Assembly: GCF_003947415.1 (NCBI RefSeq)
Contig: NZ_QHKL01000002.1
Span: 1,302,001-1,366,000, forward strand
From: Amycolatopsis sp. WAC 01376
GTDB taxonomy: Bacteria; Actinomycetota; Actinomycetes; Mycobacteriales; Pseudonocardiaceae
DNA length: 64,000 bases
Reading direction: 5' to 3'
The notes below the pieces were generated by a model. It saw nothing but the letters and a program-made list of their open reading frames with translations, searched no databases and was not told where the DNA came from. The stretch's first letter is position 1. Every line of letters starts with the position of its first letter. This document shows positions 1-7,816 of this stretch, piece after piece. A program made the position numbers and the translations under genes.

Positions 1-354
1 GTGCGCGAGAAGTTCGCCGACACCCCAGGTGTGCGCGGCGAGCGCCACCTTCGGGCTCGGCTCGACGAACTCGATCCCGCACGCGCGGGCCGATTCGATG
101 TAGGCCGTTCCGTCGAGGGTCACGTAGCGCGCGTCGACGGTTTCGTCGAGCGGCCCGCGGACCGGGAGTTCCACCAGGCGCCCGCCCGCCGCGACGAGGA
201 CGTCGAGCGTTCCTTCGCCGCCGTCGGCGACCGGGCAGGAGGAGACCTCGGCCTCGGGCAGCGCGTCGCGGACGCCGTGGGCGATCGCCTCGCCGGCCTC
301 GACCGCGGTCAAGCTTCCCTTGAACTTGTCGGGCGCGATGACCACACGAGTCAT
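1..354 (-). CDS. glxK: Glycerate kinase, N-terminal part (cut by window edge)
   Basis: Phosphorylates D-glycerate to 2-phosphoglycerate in the GarK/GlxK (glycerate 2-kinase) family. The visible 118 residues begin with the family hallmark VVIAPDKFKGSLTA, followed by a VADGGEGT motif near residue 45, both typical of the N-terminal nucleotide/substrate region. The start ATG (352-354) overlaps the TGA of the upstream dehydrogenase gene as ATGA, so the two are probably co-translated. Pairing with a hydroxyacid dehydrogenase suggests conversion of hydroxypyruvate or glyoxylate-derived carbon to glycerate and then to glycolysis; that pathway link is inference. The C-terminal two thirds lie outside the window. 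Confidence 0.9.
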   Translation of the reverse strand, partial: MTRVVIAPDKFKGSLTAVEAGEAIAHGVRDALPEAEVSSCPVADGGEGTLDVLVAAGGRLVELPVRGPLDETVDARYVTLDGTAYIESARACGIEFVEPSPKVALAAHTWGVGELLAH

Positions 355-1316
355 GGACGAACCTCCGTCAGCGGATTCCCGCCGGCGAGCACCGACGCGA
401 CGTTTTCGGCCGCGAGCACGGCCATGGCAGTTCGGGTTTCGACCGTCGCCGATCCGAGGTGAGGCGTCAAGACGACGTTTTCGCGGTCCAGCAGGCGCGG
501 CTCGACCTCGGGTTCGGCTTCGAACACGTCGAGTCCCGCGCCGGCGATCTGCCCGGCTTCGAGCGCGTCCGCCAGCGCGGCTTCGTGGACGACGGGGCCG
601 CGCGTGGTGTTGATCAGGTACGCGCCCGGTTTCATCGACCTCAGCGCGGCCGCGTCGATGAGGTGCCGGGTTTCGGGCGTCAGTGGGCAGTGCAGCGAAA
701 CGACGTCGGAGCTTTCCAGCAGTTCGCCGAAGGGAACGTACTTCGCGCCCAGGGTCTTCTCGACGTCCTCGGCGGCCCGCGACCGTCCCGAGTAGACGAT
801 CCGCATGCCGAAACCGAGCGCCCGCCGCGCGACCGCCTGCCCGATCTGGCCCAGCCCGACGATTCCGAGCGTCTTGTCCTGAAGGGAGGAGCCGAGCAGG
901 AAACCCAGATGGAACGACCACGGGGTGCGCGAGCGGATCAGCCGTTCGCCCTCGCCGAGCCGCCGCGTGGCCGCGAGGATCAGCCCGAACGCCAGATCCG
1001 CGGTGGCGTCGGTGAGCACGCCGGGGGTGTTGGTGACGGTGATCCCGCGTCCGGCCAGCGCCGGGACGTCGATGTTGTCGTAGCCGACGGCCACGTTCGC
1101 GACGACCCGCAGATCCGGGCCCGCCGCGTCGGCGACCTCGCCGTCGATCCGGTCGTGCAGCATGCCGACGATCGCGGACGCGCCCCGCACGAACTCGCGC
1201 AGTTCGTCCGCCGTCAGCGGCCGGTCGGCACGCGACAGTTTCACCTCCCCGGCTTCGGCGAGCACTTTCAGCGCTTCGTCGGGGATCCACCGGGTCACCG
1301 CGATCGTCGAGGTCAC
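351..1316 (-). CDS. D-isomer-specific 2-hydroxyacid dehydrogenase (hydroxypyruvate/glyoxylate reductase type)
   Basis: NAD(P)-dependent reductase of 2-keto acids, 321 residues, the usual length. The Rossmann motif GLGQIG lies at residues 154-159. The catalytic triad of the family is visible: Arg in NTTRGP near 236, Glu in FEAEPEVEP, and His in LTPHLGSAT near the C terminus. It overlaps the glycerate kinase gene by 4 bp, which favours hydroxypyruvate/glyoxylate reduction to glycerate/glycolate, but the exact substrate cannot be read from the sequence. The start ATG at 1316 is preceded by about 280 bp of non-coding DNA holding a long hairpin. Confidence 0.85.
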   Translation of the reverse strand: MTSTIAVTRWIPDEALKVLAEAGEVKLSRADRPLTADELREFVRGASAIVGMLHDRIDGEVADAAGPDLRVVANVAVGYDNIDVPALAGRGITVTNTPGVLTDATADLAFGLILAATRRLGEGERLIRSRTPWSFHLGFLLGSSLQDKTLGIVGLGQIGQAVARRALGFGMRIVYSGRSRAAEDVEKTLGAKYVPFGELLESSDVVSLHCPLTPETRHLIDAAALRSMKPGAYLINTTRGPVVHEAALADALEAGQIAGAGLDVFEAEPEVEPRLLDRENVVLTPHLGSATVETRTAMAVLAAENVASVLAGGNPLTEVRP

Positions 1317-1435
1317 GTCCTCAGCCTAGTGGGCAGCGGTTGGTATCCCAAACGCGAGAATCCCCGAAGTGAGGGAGGCGCTTCCCCTGCGCGGGGGATC
1401 CGTCACGGTCCAGGGCTCGCGAAGGTGGAGAGCGC

Positions 1436-1496
1436 GGATGTCATGAAAGGGGCGTTCAGGACGAAAAGTGTCCTGAACGCCCCTTTCATGACATCC
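1436..1496. repeat. Long hairpin of the RTGAA-family (copy 1)
   Basis: Perfect 27-bp arms, beginning GGATGTCATGAAAGGGGCG, flank a 7-base loop (about 1463-1469). It sits between the divergent dehydrogenase and pca operons. A second copy at 56171-56223 shares the ATGAAAGGG outer stem and the downstream string TTTCATGACATCCGGCG, while its inner stem differs in a paired manner. There is no U-run, so it is not a classical intrinsic terminator. Confidence 0.9.
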
Positions 1497-1547
1497 GGCG
1501 GCGATCCCCGCCCGAAGAAGGAGTGCGCGGCCCCGTCAAACCATGCT

Positions 1548-1566
1548 ATGTTCATATGCAGAACAT
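1548..1566 (+). promoter_or_regulatory. Candidate PcaR (IclR-type) operator of the pca operon
   Basis: Inverted repeat ATGTTC-N7-GAACAT, centred about 42 bp before the pcaI start. Arm length and position suit an IclR-family regulator whose gene ends the operon. The TATGTT inside the left arm could double as a -10 element. The assignment to PcaR is inference. Confidence 0.5.
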
Positions 1567-1598
1567 GTGTGCGCGATACGAACAAGCCGGGAGTGGGG

Positions 1599-2408
1599 AT
1601 GGCGGAGCTGCTGTCGTTGAAGGATGCCGTGGCGCGGCTGGTGCGCGACGGGGACACCGTCGCGCTCGAGGGCTTCACGCACCTCATCCCGGTCGCCGCG
1701 GGCCACGAGATCATCCGTCAGCGCCGCACCGGCCTGAGGCTGGTCCGGATGACCCCCGACATCGTCTACGACCAGCTCATCGGCGCGGGCTGCGCGAGCA
1801 AGCTGATCTTCTCGTGGGGCGGTAATCCCGGTGTCGGCTCGCTGCACCGCTTCCGTGACGCGGTCCAGCACGCCTGGCCCGTGCCACTGGAAATAGAGGA
1901 ACACAGTCACGCCGGCATGGCGAATCGCTACGTCGCCGGCGCCTCGGGCCTGCCGTTCGCGGTCCTGCGCGGCTACACCGGCACCGATCTCCCCGCGCAG
2001 ACCGACACGATCAAGCCCATCACCTGCCCGTTCACCGGTGAGCGGCTCGCCGCCGTCCCGGCGCTCAACCCGGACGTCACGATCGTGCACGCCCAGCGGG
2101 CCGACAGGTCCGGCAACGTCCAGATCTGGGGTATCACGGGCGTACAGAAGGAGGCGGTGCTCGCGGCGAAGCGTTCGCTGGTCACCGTCGAGGAGATCGT
2201 GGACGAGCTGGAACCCCGGCCGGGCGCGATCGTGCTGCCGTCGTGGGCGGTCACCGCCGTCGCCGAGGTTCCCGGCGGCGCGAAGCCGTCGTACGCGGCG
2301 GGGTACTACGAACGGGACAACGACGCCTACCAGGCATGGGACGAGATCGGCCGGGACAGGGAGACCTTCACCCGCTGGCTCGACGAGCTGACGGGAGTGA
2401 AGGCATGA
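1599..2408 (+). CDS. pcaI: 3-oxoadipate CoA-transferase, subunit A
   Basis: Alpha subunit of the class I CoA-transferase that moves CoA from succinyl-CoA to 3-oxoadipate, the penultimate step of the beta-ketoadipate pathway. It has 269 residues. The frame is open far upstream, but ATG 1599 has GGGAG five bases before it and begins the family sequence (MAELLSLKDAVARLV); an in-frame GTG lies six bases upstream. Glycine-rich segments such as FSWGGNPGVGSLHRF and the C-terminal CoA-transferase fold residues are present. It is the first gene of pcaIJFHGDC, and its stop overlaps the pcaJ start as ATGA. Confidence 0.9.
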   Translation: MAELLSLKDAVARLVRDGDTVALEGFTHLIPVAAGHEIIRQRRTGLRLVRMTPDIVYDQLIGAGCASKLIFSWGGNPGVGSLHRFRDAVQHAWPVPLEIEEHSHAGMANRYVAGASGLPFAVLRGYTGTDLPAQTDTIKPITCPFTGERLAAVPALNPDVTIVHAQRADRSGNVQIWGITGVQKEAVLAAKRSLVTVEEIVDELEPRPGAIVLPSWAVTAVAEVPGGAKPSYAAGYYERDNDAYQAWDEIGRDRETFTRWLDELTGVKA

Positions 2409-3160
2409 CCGAGTACACCTCAGACGAGATGATGAGCGTCGCCGCCGCTCGCGCCCTCGGCGACGGGATGTCCTGTTTCGTGGGCATCGGCCTGCCCAGC
2501 ACGGCCGCAAACCTCGCCCGCCGCGGGCACGCGCCGAACCTCACGCTGATCTACGAATCCGGCTGCCTCGGCGCCAAACCGACCAGGCTCCCGCTGTCCA
2601 TCGGCGACGGCGAACTCGCCGACACCGCGGACGCCGTGGTCAGCGTCCCCGAGGTCTTCAACTACTGGCTCCAGCCCGGCCGGATCGACGTCGGCTTCCT
2701 CGGCGCCGCCCAGCTGGACAAGTTCGGCAACATCAACACCACCGTGATCGGCCCCGACTACGCCAACCCCAAGGTGCGCCTGCCAGGAGCGGGCGGCGCG
2801 CCGGAGATCGCCGCCTCCTGCCGCGAGGTGTTCGTGGTGCTCAGGCAGAGCACCCGCACCTTCGTCGAGAAGGTCGACTTCGTGACCTCGTTCGGCCACG
2901 GCACCGGCAAGGGCGACCGCGAGCGCCTCGGCCTCCCCGGCGCCGGGCCGACGCTGGTGGTCACCGACCTCGGCCTGCTGCGGCCCGACCCGGAGACCGC
3001 CGAGCTCACCCTCACCGAACTGCACCCCGGCGTCGAGGTCGATCAGGCCGTCGAGGCGACCGGGTGGAAACTGAAGGTGTCCGGCGACCTGGCGACCACC
3101 CCGGCGCCGACCGAGGCAGAACTCCGCATCCTCCGAGACCTCACAAGGGCGAGCGCATGA
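2405..3160 (+). CDS. pcaJ: 3-oxoadipate CoA-transferase, subunit B
   Basis: Beta subunit of the 3-oxoadipate CoA-transferase, 251 residues. It carries the catalytic glutamate context YESGCLG near residue 53 (the ESG motif of class I beta subunits) and the GFLGAAQLDKFGNINT segment typical of the family. The ATG at 2405 overlaps the pcaI stop, and the gene's own stop overlaps the pcaF start, both as ATGA. This indicates strict translational coupling of the two subunits and the thiolase. Scs/Ato-type transferases look alike; the neighbouring pca genes decide the substrate. Confidence 0.9.
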   Translation: MTEYTSDEMMSVAAARALGDGMSCFVGIGLPSTAANLARRGHAPNLTLIYESGCLGAKPTRLPLSIGDGELADTADAVVSVPEVFNYWLQPGRIDVGFLGAAQLDKFGNINTTVIGPDYANPKVRLPGAGGAPEIAASCREVFVVLRQSTRTFVEKVDFVTSFGHGTGKGDRERLGLPGAGPTLVVTDLGLLRPDPETAELTLTELHPGVEVDQAVEATGWKLKVSGDLATTPAPTEAELRILRDLTRASA

Positions 3161-4335
3161 CCGACGTCTTCCTGTTCGACGCCATCCGTACCCCGTTCGG
3201 CAAATACGGCGGCGCCCTGTCCGGGGTCCGCCCGGACGACCTCGCCGCCACCGTGCTGCGGGCGCTGGCCGAACGCAACGACCTCGACCCGGCCACCGTC
3301 GACGAGGTCGTGCTCGGCGACGCCAACGGCGCCGGTGAGGACAACCGCAACGTCGCGCGGATGGCGGCGCTGCTGGCAGGCTGGCCGACCACGGTGCCGG
3401 GCGCCACGGTCAACCGGTTGTGCGGCTCCGGCCTCGACGCGGTCATGCAGGCCAGCCGGTCGGTCCAGGTCGGCGACGCCTCACTCGCCGTCGCCGGCGG
3501 GGTGGAATCGATGAGCCGCTCGCCGCTGGTCATGCAGAAGCCGGAGAAGGCCTTCCCGGCGGGCAATCAGACGCTGTACTCCACCGCGCTGGGCTGGCGC
3601 ATGGTCAACCCGAAGATGCCCGGACAGTGGACGGTGTCGCTCGGCGAGTCCACCGAACAGCTCGCCGAGCGCTACGGCATCGGCCGCGACGAGCAGGACG
3701 CGTTCGCCGTCCGCAGTCACGTCAACGCCGCCCGCGCCTGGGACGAGGGGTTCTACGACGACCACGTCGTCCCCGTCGAGGGTGTCGAACTCACTCGCGA
3801 CGAAGGCATCCGGCCGGAGTCCAGCCCGGAGAAGCTCGCGAAGCTCAAGCCCGTCTTCCGTCCACAAGGGACGGTCACGGCCGCGAACGCGTCGCCGCTG
3901 AACGACGGCGCCTCCGCGCTGCTGCTCGGTGACGAGGCGGCCGGGAAACGGCTCGGCAAGGCGCCGCTGGCCCGGATCGCCGGCCGTGGCGCGGCGGGCG
4001 TCGACCCCGACGTCTTCGGCATCGGCCCGGTGCGCGCGGCCGAGATCGCCTTGGAACGGGCCGGGATCGGCTGGGAAGACTTGGCGGCCGTCGAACTGAA
4101 CGAGGCCTTCGCCGCGCAGTCGCTGGCCTGCCTGCGGGACTGGTCGAAGCTCGACCCGGAGATCGTCAACGTGAACGGCGGCGCGATCGCGATCGGGCAT
4201 CCGCTGGGCGCCTCCGGCGGCCGCATCCTCGGCACCCTGGCCCATCACCTGCGCCGCACCGGTGGCCGGTGGGGGCTGGCGGCCATCTGCATCGGCGTCG
4301 GCCAGGGGCTGGCCGTCGTCCTCGAAGCCCAGTGA
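3157..4335 (+). CDS. pcaF: 3-oxoadipyl-CoA thiolase
   Basis: Cleaves 3-oxoadipyl-CoA to succinyl-CoA and acetyl-CoA. It has 392 residues, the standard thiolase length. The acyl-accepting Cys lies in NRLCGSGLDAV near residue 90, the catalytic His in GGAIAIGHPLGASGG, and the second Cys in AICIGVGQG at the C terminus. The ATG at 3157 overlaps the pcaJ stop. A longer reading frame starting at 3064 is rejected because it would run through pcaJ. About 28 bp separate it from pcaH, where a fresh ribosome binding site appears. Confidence 0.93.
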   Translation: MTDVFLFDAIRTPFGKYGGALSGVRPDDLAATVLRALAERNDLDPATVDEVVLGDANGAGEDNRNVARMAALLAGWPTTVPGATVNRLCGSGLDAVMQASRSVQVGDASLAVAGGVESMSRSPLVMQKPEKAFPAGNQTLYSTALGWRMVNPKMPGQWTVSLGESTEQLAERYGIGRDEQDAFAVRSHVNAARAWDEGFYDDHVVPVEGVELTRDEGIRPESSPEKLAKLKPVFRPQGTVTAANASPLNDGASALLLGDEAAGKRLGKAPLARIAGRGAAGVDPDVFGIGPVRAAEIALERAGIGWEDLAAVELNEAFAAQSLACLRDWSKLDPEIVNVNGGAIAIGHPLGASGGRILGTLAHHLRRTGGRWGLAAICIGVGQGLAVVLEAQ

Positions 4336-4363
4336 TCCACTGACCCGCGCTGGAGGAACAGTC

Positions 4364-5098
4364 ATGTCCGCACCCGCAGAACTGAGGCTCCCGCGCTACC
4401 GGCGCGATCCGGAGGGCACGCATCCGCCGCTCGACTACGCCGGCTACCGGTCGACGGCGTTGCGGCACCCCAAGCAACCGCTGATCGTGCTCCCGCATCT
4501 GCTGACCGAGGTCACCGGGCCGGCGCTGGGGCAGGGTCGGATCGGCGAGTTCGACAACGACCTCACCAAGGGGCACGCGGGGGAGCCGCAGGGCCAGCGC
4601 ATCATCGTCACCGGGCGGCTGCTCGACGGCGACGGACGGCCGATCCGGGATTCGCTCGTGGAGATCTGGCAGGCGAACGCGGGCGGCCGGTACCGGCACA
4701 CCGGCGACCGCTGGCCGTCGCCGCTCGACCCGAACTTCGACGGCGCGGGCCGGACGCTCACCGACTCCGAAGGGCGCTACACCTTCACCACCATCAAACC
4801 GGGCGCGTACCCGTGGAAGAACCACGACAACGCCTGGCGGCCGGCGCACATCCACTTCTCCGTGTTCGGCACCGCGTTCACCCAGCGGCTGGTCACCCAG
4901 ATGTACTTCCCGGAAGACCCGCTGTTCTCGCAGGACCCGATCTTCAACTCCATCCCGGACGAGAAGGCGCGCCAGCGGATGATCGCCCGCTTCGATCTCG
5001 ACCGCACGGAAGCCGAGTGGGCCTTGGCCTTCCAGTTCGACATCGTCGTGCGCGGCCGCGAGGCTTCGGTCTTCGAAGACGAGGAGGACGAGCACTGA
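4364..5098 (+). CDS. pcaH: Protocatechuate 3,4-dioxygenase, beta subunit
   Basis: Iron-binding subunit of the intradiol dioxygenase that opens protocatechuate to 3-carboxy-cis,cis-muconate. It has 244 residues. Ligands expected for Fe(III) are visible: Tyr in GGRYRHTG, Tyr in KPGAYPWKN, and two His in RPAHIHFS. GGAGGAA at 4352-4358 decides the ATG at 4364. The N-terminal tail (about 75 residues before the beta-sandwich core) is usual for PcaH. It overlaps pcaG by one base (TGATG). Confidence 0.95.
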   Translation: MSAPAELRLPRYRRDPEGTHPPLDYAGYRSTALRHPKQPLIVLPHLLTEVTGPALGQGRIGEFDNDLTKGHAGEPQGQRIIVTGRLLDGDGRPIRDSLVEIWQANAGGRYRHTGDRWPSPLDPNFDGAGRTLTDSEGRYTFTTIKPGAYPWKNHDNAWRPAHIHFSVFGTAFTQRLVTQMYFPEDPLFSQDPIFNSIPDEKARQRMIARFDLDRTEAEWALAFQFDIVVRGREASVFEDEEDEH

Positions 5099-5646
5099 TG
5101 CCGGAGACGACGCCTTCCCAGACCGTCGGCCCGTACCTGTCCATCGGCCTGCCCTGGCCGGACGGGCCGGACGTCGTCCCCGCGGACGAACCGGCCGCGA
5201 TCCGCGTCCACGGCCGTGTCCTCGACGGTGCGGGCGAACCGGTCCCGGACGCGATGATCGAAACGTGGCAGGCCGACGCCGACGGCCGGTTCGACCACCC
5301 CGACGACCCGCGCGGAGCGGTCGCGAGCGGGTTCCGGGGCTTCGGCCGCTGTCCCACCGATCTGGACGGCAACTACGAGATCCGGACGATCATGCCCGGT
5401 CCGCTGCCCGGTCCGGCGGGCAGCACGCAGGCGCCGCACATCGACGTCTCGGTGCTCGCACGAGGACTCCTGCACCGGGTGGTCACCCGGATCTACTTCG
5501 AGGACAACGACAACTCCGGGGATCCGGTGCTGGCCTCCGTCCCGGAAGCCCGCCAGAGCACCTTGGTCGCCACCAAGGCCGGCGACGGCTACCGGTTCGA
5601 CATCCGGTTGCAGGGCGAGGGGGAGACGGTGTTCTTCGATGTCTGA
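5098..5646 (+). CDS. pcaG: Protocatechuate 3,4-dioxygenase, alpha subunit
   Basis: Non-iron-binding partner of PcaH, 182 residues. It shows the alpha-subunit start (TPSQTVGPYLSIGLPW) and the IETWQADADGRF and APHIDVSV segments that parallel the beta subunit but lack the full Tyr/Tyr/His/His iron set. It overlaps pcaH by one base and pcaD by eight bases. In most pca operons pcaB (the cycloisomerase) follows pcaG; here the next gene is directly pcaD. Confidence 0.94.
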   Translation: MPETTPSQTVGPYLSIGLPWPDGPDVVPADEPAAIRVHGRVLDGAGEPVPDAMIETWQADADGRFDHPDDPRGAVASGFRGFGRCPTDLDGNYEIRTIMPGPLPGPAGSTQAPHIDVSVLARGLLHRVVTRIYFEDNDNSGDPVLASVPEARQSTLVATKAGDGYRFDIRLQGEGETVFFDV

Positions 5647-6436
5647 GCCGGTGAAGGTGCACAGTTCAGTGAAGGTGCACAGCTTCGCGGAAGGGCCCGC
5701 GGACGGCCCTGCCGTGGTGTTCAGCGGATCACTCGGCAGCGACCACCGCATGTGGGAACCGCAGGTGAAACCGTTGGTGGAGCAGGGTTTCCGGGTGATC
5801 CGGTTCGACACCCGCGGGCACGGCGCCTCCCCGGTCCCGCCGGGGCCGTACACGCTCGCGGATCTCGGCGGTGATCTGCTCGCACTGCTCGACGAGCACG
5901 ACGTCGAACGCGCCCACGTCGTCGGCCTCTCACTCGGCGGGATGACCGGGATGTGGCTGGGCGTGAACGCGCCGGACCGGATCCGGAGCCTCGTGCTGTG
6001 CTGCACGTCCGCGAAGCTCGGGCCGCCGAGCATGTGGGCGGACAGGGCGCAGACGGTCCGAGAGAACGGCACCGCCGCGATCGCCGAGGCCGGGGTCGGC
6101 CGCTGGCTGACCGCCGGTCACGCCGCCGCCCACCCGGAGCAGGCCGAGTACCTGCGGGAGATGATCGCGAGCGTTCCCGCCGAGGGATACGCGGCGTGCT
6201 GTGGGGCCATCGAACGGATGGACCTCGTCGACGAACTACCCAAGATCGCGGCGCGGACCCTGGTCATCGCCGGGACCGAGGATCCGGCCACCCCGGTCGA
6301 GCACGCCGAGGTGATCGCGGACGGCATCCCGGACGCGCGGCTGGAGATCGTCGAAGGCGCCGCGCATCTGGGGAGTTTCGAACAGCCGGAGCGGTTCACC
6401 GCGTTGATCCTCGAACACCTGGAGGCCGCCCGATGA
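5639..6436 (+). CDS. pcaD: 3-oxoadipate enol-lactonase
   Basis: Alpha/beta hydrolase that opens 3-oxoadipate enol-lactone to 3-oxoadipate, 265 residues. The nucleophile elbow is GLSLGGMTG near residue 100; the acid (GTEDPATP) and His (GAAHLGSFE) segments are visible near the C terminus. The N terminus carries an exact repeat, VKVHSSVKVHSF, encoded by two tandem 18-bp units (about 5650-5685), so a second in-frame GTG could also serve as start. Its stop overlaps the pcaC start as ATGA. In many actinomycetes PcaD and PcaC are fused (PcaL); here they are separate, overlapping genes. Confidence 0.93.
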   Translation: MSEPVKVHSSVKVHSFAEGPADGPAVVFSGSLGSDHRMWEPQVKPLVEQGFRVIRFDTRGHGASPVPPGPYTLADLGGDLLALLDEHDVERAHVVGLSLGGMTGMWLGVNAPDRIRSLVLCCTSAKLGPPSMWADRAQTVRENGTAAIAEAGVGRWLTAGHAAAHPEQAEYLREMIASVPAEGYAACCGAIERMDLVDELPKIAARTLVIAGTEDPATPVEHAEVIADGIPDARLEIVEGAAHLGSFEQPERFTALILEHLEAAR

Positions 6437-6837
6437 CCGACGACAGCTACGAGACCGGCATGAAGGTGCGCCGCGAAGTCCTCGGAGACGCGCACGTCGA
6501 CCGGGCGGTCGCCCGCACCACCGAGTTCAGCCGCCCGTTCCAGGACTACATCACCAAGGGTGCTTGGGGATCGGTCTGGTCGCGTGACGGGCTCGACCGA
6601 AAGACCCGCAGCTGCGTCACCCTGGCCGCGCTCACCGCGCTGCACGCCCACGACGAGCTCGCGATGCACGTCCGCGCTGCTGTCCACAATGGACTCACCG
6701 CGCAGGAGATCTCCGAGGTCCTGCTCCACACCGCCGTCTACACGGGCGCCCCGGCCGCCAACACCGCGTTCGCCGTCGCCCAGCGGGTACTGGCCGAACT
6801 CGGTGAGCCTGCCGCCCAGGAAGACGGTGGCGGCTAA
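6433..6837 (+). CDS. pcaC: 4-carboxymuconolactone decarboxylase
   Basis: Small decarboxylase converting 4-carboxymuconolactone to 3-oxoadipate enol-lactone; 134 residues, as usual. The CMD fold segment with Glu/His (HAHDELAMHVRAAVHNG) is present near residues 76-92. It overlaps pcaD by 4 bp. The stop codon TAA (6835-6837) lies inside the left terminal repeat of a 167-bp palindromic element, so the present C terminus (QEDGGG) may have been set by insertion of that element. Confidence 0.93.
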   Translation: MTDDSYETGMKVRREVLGDAHVDRAVARTTEFSRPFQDYITKGAWGSVWSRDGLDRKTRSCVTLAALTALHAHDELAMHVRAAVHNGLTAQEISEVLLHTAVYTGAPAANTAFAVAQRVLAELGEPAAQEDGGG

Positions 6838-7000
6838 GGCGTGTCCGGCAAGTCTGTTCGCGGTCTCCGTGCCCAGGCGGTCCCTGACGGCACGGGCGGA
6901 TGCGGCCGAGTACGACCCGGTACGAGGGCGATCCGCCCGCACCGCCAGGAACCACCTGGATCACGAAGCCCATCGAACAGACTTGCCAGACACGCCTTAG
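6834..7000. mobile_element. MITE-like element, about 167 bp, near-complete palindrome
   Basis: The ends match over 27 bp with one mismatch: CTAAGGCGTGTCCGGCAAGT onward at 6834-6860 against the complement of 6974-7000. The two halves remain similar almost to the centre (for example GGTCCCTGACGG against GGTTCCTGGCGG, and CGGGCGGAT in both), so the whole element can fold into one long hairpin. A TA dinucleotide flanks each end (6835-6836, 6998-6999), as expected for elements moved by IS630-type transposases; that origin is inference. No open frame of its own is convincing. It fills the whole pcaC-pcaR gap. Confidence 0.75.
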
Positions 7001-7009
7001 GGTTCTCAT

Positions 7010-7816
7010 ATGGACGAAGGCGAGGTCACCGAGCGCGGAGCGCATCATGTCCAGTCGCTCGAGCGCGGGCTGGCGGTGATCAAGGCGTTCAACGCGGACG
7101 CGGCGGAACTCACGCTGAGCGACGTCGCCCGGTCCACCGGGCTGACCAGGGCGGCCGCCCGCCGGTTCCTGCTCACCCTCGTCGACCTCGGCTACGTGCG
7201 CACCGACGGCAAGTACTTCTCGCTGACCGCGCGGGTCCTCGAACTCGGCTACTCGTATCTGTCGAGCCTGTCGCTGCCGGAGGTCGCCCAGCCGCATCTG
7301 GAACGGCTCTCCTCCGAGGTGCACGAGTCGAGTTCGGTCTCCGTGCTCGAAGGCATGGACATCGTCTACGTCGCACGCGTGGCCGTTTCGCGGATCATGA
7401 CCGTGAGCATCAACGTCGGCACCCGCTTCCCGGCTCACGCGACCTCGATGGGACACGTACTGCTGGCCGGCCTCGAGGACGCCGACCTGCGGAACTACCT
7501 CGCCGGGGCGAAGCTCGACAAGCTCACCGCGCGCACCAAAAGCCGGCCGGAGGAACTGCTCGCCGAACTGATCAGGGTCCACGAGCAGGGCTACGCGATG
7601 GTCGACCAGGAACTCGAAGAGGGCCTCCGCTCGATCGCCGCGCCGATCCGCGACCGGAACGGCAAGGCCGTGGCCGCGGTCAACCTCTCCACTCACGCCA
7701 GCCGCACCACACGCGAGTCGGTCGAACAGGAACTGCTGCCGCCCCTCCTCGCGGCGGCGCGCGCCATCGAGACCGATCTGGCATCGGCGCCGCCGACCAA
7801 AGCGCGGCATGGCTAA
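7010..7816 (+). CDS. pcaR: IclR-family regulator of the pca operon
   Basis: 268-residue regulator with an N-terminal winged helix-turn-helix (about residues 12-70: HHVQSLERGLAVIKAF, then TLSDVARSTGLTRAAARRFL) and a C-terminal IclR effector domain (RDRNGKAVAAVNLS near 222-235). Its position after pcaC and the Pca-type N terminus point to an activator/repressor responding to a beta-ketoadipate pathway compound. The AGGG before ATG 7010 comes from the end of the palindromic element, so that insertion probably reshaped the translation signal. It overlaps the next gene by 8 bp. Confidence 0.88.
   Translation: MDEGEVTERGAHHVQSLERGLAVIKAFNADAAELTLSDVARSTGLTRAAARRFLLTLVDLGYVRTDGKYFSLTARVLELGYSYLSSLSLPEVAQPHLERLSSEVHESSSVSVLEGMDIVYVARVAVSRIMTVSINVGTRFPAHATSMGHVLLAGLEDADLRNYLAGAKLDKLTARTKSRPEELLAELIRVHEQGYAMVDQELEEGLRSIAAPIRDRNGKAVAAVNLSTHASRTTRESVEQELLPPLLAAARAIETDLASAPPTKARHG

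Noticed and set aside
1..462. Plus-strand open frame at the window start
   Set aside because: The minus strand encodes a clear glycerate kinase N terminus at this place; the plus frame has no recognisable feature.
6838..6997. Remnant transposase gene in the pcaC-pcaR element
   Set aside because: No open frame with transposase residues; the interior is mainly the two palindromic halves.
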